Notes under the pieces: model-generated
Told to the model about the DNA's origin: nothing
What the model saw: the letters and a program-made list of their open reading frames with translations, nothing else
Database searches by the model: none
Shown here: one piece after another, positions 60,510 through 64,000 of the stretch
Layout: every line of letters begins with the position of its first letter
How positions within the stretch are numbered: position 1 is the first letter of the stretch
Program-made: the position numbers and the translations under genes
Assembly (NCBI GenBank): GCA_034769895.1
Contig: CM068367.1
Span: 1,317,781,046 to 1,317,845,045 of the forward strand
Reading direction: 5' to 3'
Length of the DNA stretch: 64,000 nucleotides
Source: Magicicada septendecula
Lineage: Eukaryota; Arthropoda; Insecta; Hemiptera; Cicadidae

Positions 60510-61390
60510 GATTACAATTTAAAATATAATTTAGAATAATTTGAGCGCAGAGCAGGTGAACCATAGACTTAAATTTTGATAAATCTGAATACGTTGCGGT
60601 AGCTAGCGATCGTTATGTAGATGAACACAATACTTGCTACAACATATGCTTACTATCTCTATTAAAACAACCTCTGTTAGAATTTAAGAATTATTAAAAT
60701 TATGAATTTAAATGATAATAATACATATAGTCTTGTCTTGATGTTTGAACTCACAATGAGCTGCTAACTAGTTACTAACGTACGTTCAATAATGATGGTG
60801 TATGTTTACACAAAGTTGTCAAAAAATAACTGTTAAATATAAAATATTGCTTAGAACGTTATGTCCATACATTATTTCAATAGAAGTAAAAGGTTCATAG
60901 TCACGTGAAATTCTATCTTGTTACGAACTGCTGTGGTCCTGTTGGTTCCGATCGGAATCCGTCCGTCAATCCTGTGCCATTGGTGACCCTCCTGTTCATG
61001 CTGGTTTGATGAAGTCCGTCATCGTGTATCAGCGTACATTACAGTTGTGGAATTGCTGCTACTGTCTAACTGCCTTGACGATTCCTGTCGTGTTGACTCA
61101 GCCGTTCTGTTGTATCTTGGTAGTCACTTGTTTGACGTCATTTTTTCGGTGATAAATGGTATGCCACGGTCAGCAATTTAAATTTGAGAGCTTTGGAATT
61201 TTGAAGCTTTTTCGGGGACTAGGACCTTTGCCTAATGAAATAAATGTTTTGTAGTAGTAACCCACAGTGTTGCCCATAAGGTGGAAATAAAATCCAATCC
61301 AATCTAACCAGAAATGTTAGTGTCTGGGCACTAATCTGGACCAGAAAATGTTGTGGCTAGTGGACGAAAAATAAGAAATCCGGTTCGGTT
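60510..61390. other. Non-coding stretch between the two BEL parts
   Basis: No open frame or recognised motif; could contain terminal-repeat or leader sequence of the fossil. Confidence 0.4.
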
Positions 61391-61439
61391 GGACCAAAAA
61401 TGTTGCGTACTGGAAGCTCTTGAAGTTTCTAGAGTTGTT

Positions 61440-62738
61440 CCAAAGACGCTAAATGGAAAGGACGGTTACGTATGGGACCGCTAGTGCCTCTTTTCTTGCA
61501 ACTAGATGTCTGGCGCAGATAGCCTACGAAAATAAATCCGACCACCCTATGGCTTGCTTAGCCATAGCCAATGATTTTTATGTAGACGATCTTATAACGG
61601 GATCGGACGATCCGAACGTGTTAGCTAAAATGAGATTCGACATCGTGGATTTGCTAAACAGATATGGTTTTACTTTACATAAGTGGTTTTCTAACGACTA
61701 GAATATTATGGCCTCTCGCGCCCACGTCTCCCATGACTTTAGCAAAGGTCAAAACGTGCGTACATTGGGAATCCAATGGAACGTTAACAAGGACAGTTTT
61801 TTATATACCGTTCAGGGTGATGACAAATCGGCCGTGGACTACGCCGGTCCCGTACTTTTACGCCATGGCGGGCAGCGCTCAAAGTCCACGTCAAAGGCAT
61901 ATATCGCGTTATTTATATGCATGTGCACAAAGGCCATCCATTTAGAACTTGTGTCTGATCTCACTTCCAACGCCTTTATAGCGGCATTAAAAGGTTCATC
62001 GCGCGCAGAGGTATTCCCGCGCAGATATTTTCGGATAATGGTAATAATTTTCGTCGTGCCAACCGCACCTTACACGAATTGTACAAATTTTTAAATTCAA
62101 GGGGAGTTGAGCAATCTACTCAGGAGTTTTGCGGTCTCCGGGTTATCAAGTAGTCCTTTATTCCTCCCTCAGCCCCTCATTTCGGTGGTTTGTGGGAAAG
62201 CGGTGTGAAAAGTGTTAAATATCATTTACGTCGCGTGATCGGCGGTACTATCTTGAATTTTGAGGAGTATTCTACTATTCTCTCTCAAATAGAGGCTTGC
62301 CTTAATTCACGCCCTTTATTTGCTGTGTCCGACGATGCTAGGGACCCTGAACCCTTAACTCCCGCTCATTTTTTGGTCGGTGCTCCACTGACGGCACTTC
62401 CGGAGCCCGACTATACCCAAAGCAATACTAATCGTTTGGGCAGGTGGCAGCTGCTCCAAAAATTTACGCAATCCATCTGGAAACGATGGTCCAAGGATTA
62501 TCTGCACCAGTTGCAGCAACGCAACAAATGGCGCACGACGTTAAGCAATTTAAATGTCGGACAGCTTGTCCTCATTCTATCCGATAATTCCCCCCCACTT
62601 CAGTGGAAGCGAGGGGTAATTACTAATGTTTTTGCGGGTCAGGATTCCATAGTGCGCGTTGCTGAAGTTCGCACCGCGCAGGGTATCTTACGCCGGCCCA
62701 TCCACAAATTATGCCCCCTTCCGGCGGCAACAGACTAG
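61440..62738 (+). pseudogene. BEL/Pao fossil: reverse transcriptase end and integrase
   Basis: The first open part carries the YVDD box of BEL-type reverse transcriptase (NDFYVDDLITGSDD). Later parts carry integrase: KAYIALFICMCTKAIHLELV (catalytic core, STKAIHLE-type motif), then MWESGVKSVKYHLRRVIGG, LNSRPLFAVSDD, LTPAHFLVGAPL and the C-terminal W..D.L..LQQR.KW domain. Fossil; not functional. Confidence 0.8.
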
Positions 62739-62744
62739 TCGCAG

Positions 62745-63230
62745 GGGCGATCATACAAGTCAATTGTATCATTATCGTTGTAATTATTATTACTACGTTC
62801 GGATACCTATCATTGCAATAGTTACTGCGTTTTCATTGTATTATCAATTATTTATATTTGTTATTGGATTGTTATATGATTATATATTCAAACTTTTGAG
62901 AATTATTATTGTTACTTTATTGTACCAATTATTGTATGTATGTATTGTATTGGCCAATGGTCATGTATTATTGAATTTTGTGATCTTTATTATACTATTA
63001 TGTACTTTTAATTATTATGTCAGTCCTTATGTATTATGTATACTCATACACTCATGTTATGTATTTATACATCAATTGGATATGTCTACCATATCTCCAT
63101 GTACTATTGAACTTTGATATCATTATGCTAATGCTATGCATATACATTGTTATGTCTTTATTATTTGTATTACTATATTGAAGCAGTGTTCAAGATGATT
63201 TCTCTTATATAAATTAAGGTTTGTCACTTA
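62745..63230. other. T-rich stretch, no gene
   Basis: Plus strand rich in T with hydrophobic-looking frames due to composition. Confidence 0.5.
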
Positions 63231-63309
63231 CGTTTTGTTAAAGGTTAAATATATGTATTATAACAAATAGAAAAATAAAAGTGTGAAACCTATTTCTAAG
63301 ATACTCTCC

Positions 63310-63520
63310 TTTAAGCCCCACTGTTGGAGTCGTCAATTTATAACAAATAGAGAAATGTAGTGTAATGTAAAAGTGTTGTATATGTTGTAAAATGTCGGGC
63401 GTTACCTCCGCGCACTTTTTGTTACGTACTGTTGACTGGATCCTCTGCGGTGATGTAGTCCTGTAACACAACTTAATACTATGTTTTTTGTGGGCGCCAC
63501 TTGGAATCGTTTGTTCCAAG
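63310..63520 (-). mobile_element. LTR/leader-like remnant
   Basis: On the minus strand, TGGCGCCCAC (about 63499-63490) and, 150 bp on, ttgacgactccaacagtggg (63339-63320) resemble primer-site motifs also seen at 27909, 28013 and 32483. A small, undated fossil scrap. Confidence 0.3.
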
Positions 63521-63524
63521 AAAT

Positions 63525-64000
63525 AAATGTGATTATTAAAATTTTTAAATCTTACTTCTATGAAAAATATAAACAAGTCAGTTTAGCTTGAAAAAATCAG
63601 GTAAGTTTAATGATTCTTCAAAAAAAAAAAAAAAAAACAAACAAATCGTCTGAAAGACTAACATTCATATAAAAATTATAAAATTGCAGAGTTACTAAAG
63701 AAAAAAAAATTTTATAAGTTATTATTATTATTATTATTGACAATTTTATATATCCAATCAAGTATCGGCTAGTGTTTTCAATTTTTTTACTCAGTTGAAA
63801 AGCATGAGTTTAATTCGTGAAAAAATCTTTACTCTCAGGACGTGACTCCTTTGAACTACCAAGACATATCAATAAGATGCCTTACAAGAAAAATTAAGTG
63901 ATTTGAAGGTCTGTGTGGCATGTGTAGTACAACTGTGTGATAAATGTAACCAGGTAAAAAAATGACTTTAATTTTGGTAACTCACGTTCCAATGGTTAAT
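63525..64000. other. No gene seen
   Basis: AT-rich with a poly-A run (63621-63636) and a short ATT repeat. Confidence 0.6.

Larger units (their letters stand above)
58870..62740. mobile_element. BEL/Pao retrotransposon fossil, rearranged
   Basis: Parts of one BEL/Pao-type element lie here in opposite orientations. The minus strand holds the gag-like part and the protease; the plus strand holds the end of the reverse transcriptase and the integrase. The central polymerase is largely missing. No pair of terminal repeats could be assigned. It is broken, with several breaks (roughly five or more) besides the orientation change. Long open stretches remain, so it seems of moderate rather than great age. 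Confidence 0.8.

Noticed and set aside
61708-62100. Host gene with integrase domain
   Set aside because: It lies among other BEL/Pao parts and is broken; treated as a fossil.

Overview
This is an AT-rich, intergenic-looking stretch of an arthropod genome, most likely a large, repeat-rich insect genome. The pointers are Jockey-type and other LINEs, Penelope-like elements with a GIY-YIG endonuclease, a BEL/Pao fossil, pogo/Tigger and hAT DNA transposons, and extremely long CA and GA microsatellites. I could not place it to order; a cockroach- or termite-like repeat landscape is only an impression. I found no multi-exon host gene that I can identify. There is one unexplained exon-like open segment on the minus strand (14791-14976).

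Layout. 0-9 kb: LTR-like debris on both strands, a 69-bp minisatellite, a long A-rich gene-free block and a small Penelope-like fragment. 9-13 kb: pieces of at least three LINE copies, a dispersed repeat and a small hAT-type element. 13-18.5 kb: an AC array, the exon-like segment, and the best-preserved gene of the window, an uninterrupted pogo-superfamily transposase with a C-terminal PHD-like finger, inside a 2.6-kb element with 25-bp inverted termini and a TA target duplication; a 372-bp CA array follows. 18.5-26 kb: tandem 96-bp repeats, a long palindrome, a GC-rich minus-strand Jockey-like LINE, a deleted hAT element, another CA array and two LINE 3' ends. 26.6-33 kb: LTR-like promoters and leader-like segments, GA repeats and another A-rich block. 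33.8-48.5 kb: two related Penelope-like 3' ends, each carrying a hammerhead-ribozyme-like fold, a deleted Tigger-like element, two more palindromes, tandem arrays and LINE scraps. 48.5-55.7 kb: LINE fragments in both orientations and a long-period tandem repeat. 56-64 kb: a minus-strand LTR with a TATA box, then a broken and rearranged BEL/Pao fossil.

How it works together. Almost everything recognisable is mobile DNA or its remains. Only the pogo-type element looks potentially autonomous, having a full ORF, termini and repeated internal motifs that could bind its transposase. The most distinctive signal is the pair of hammerhead-like folds at the ends of the Penelope-like copies: the element's ORF stop codon lies inside the ribozyme core, and the two copies differ in ways that keep the stems paired. 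All identifications rest on reading motifs by eye; no database search was run.
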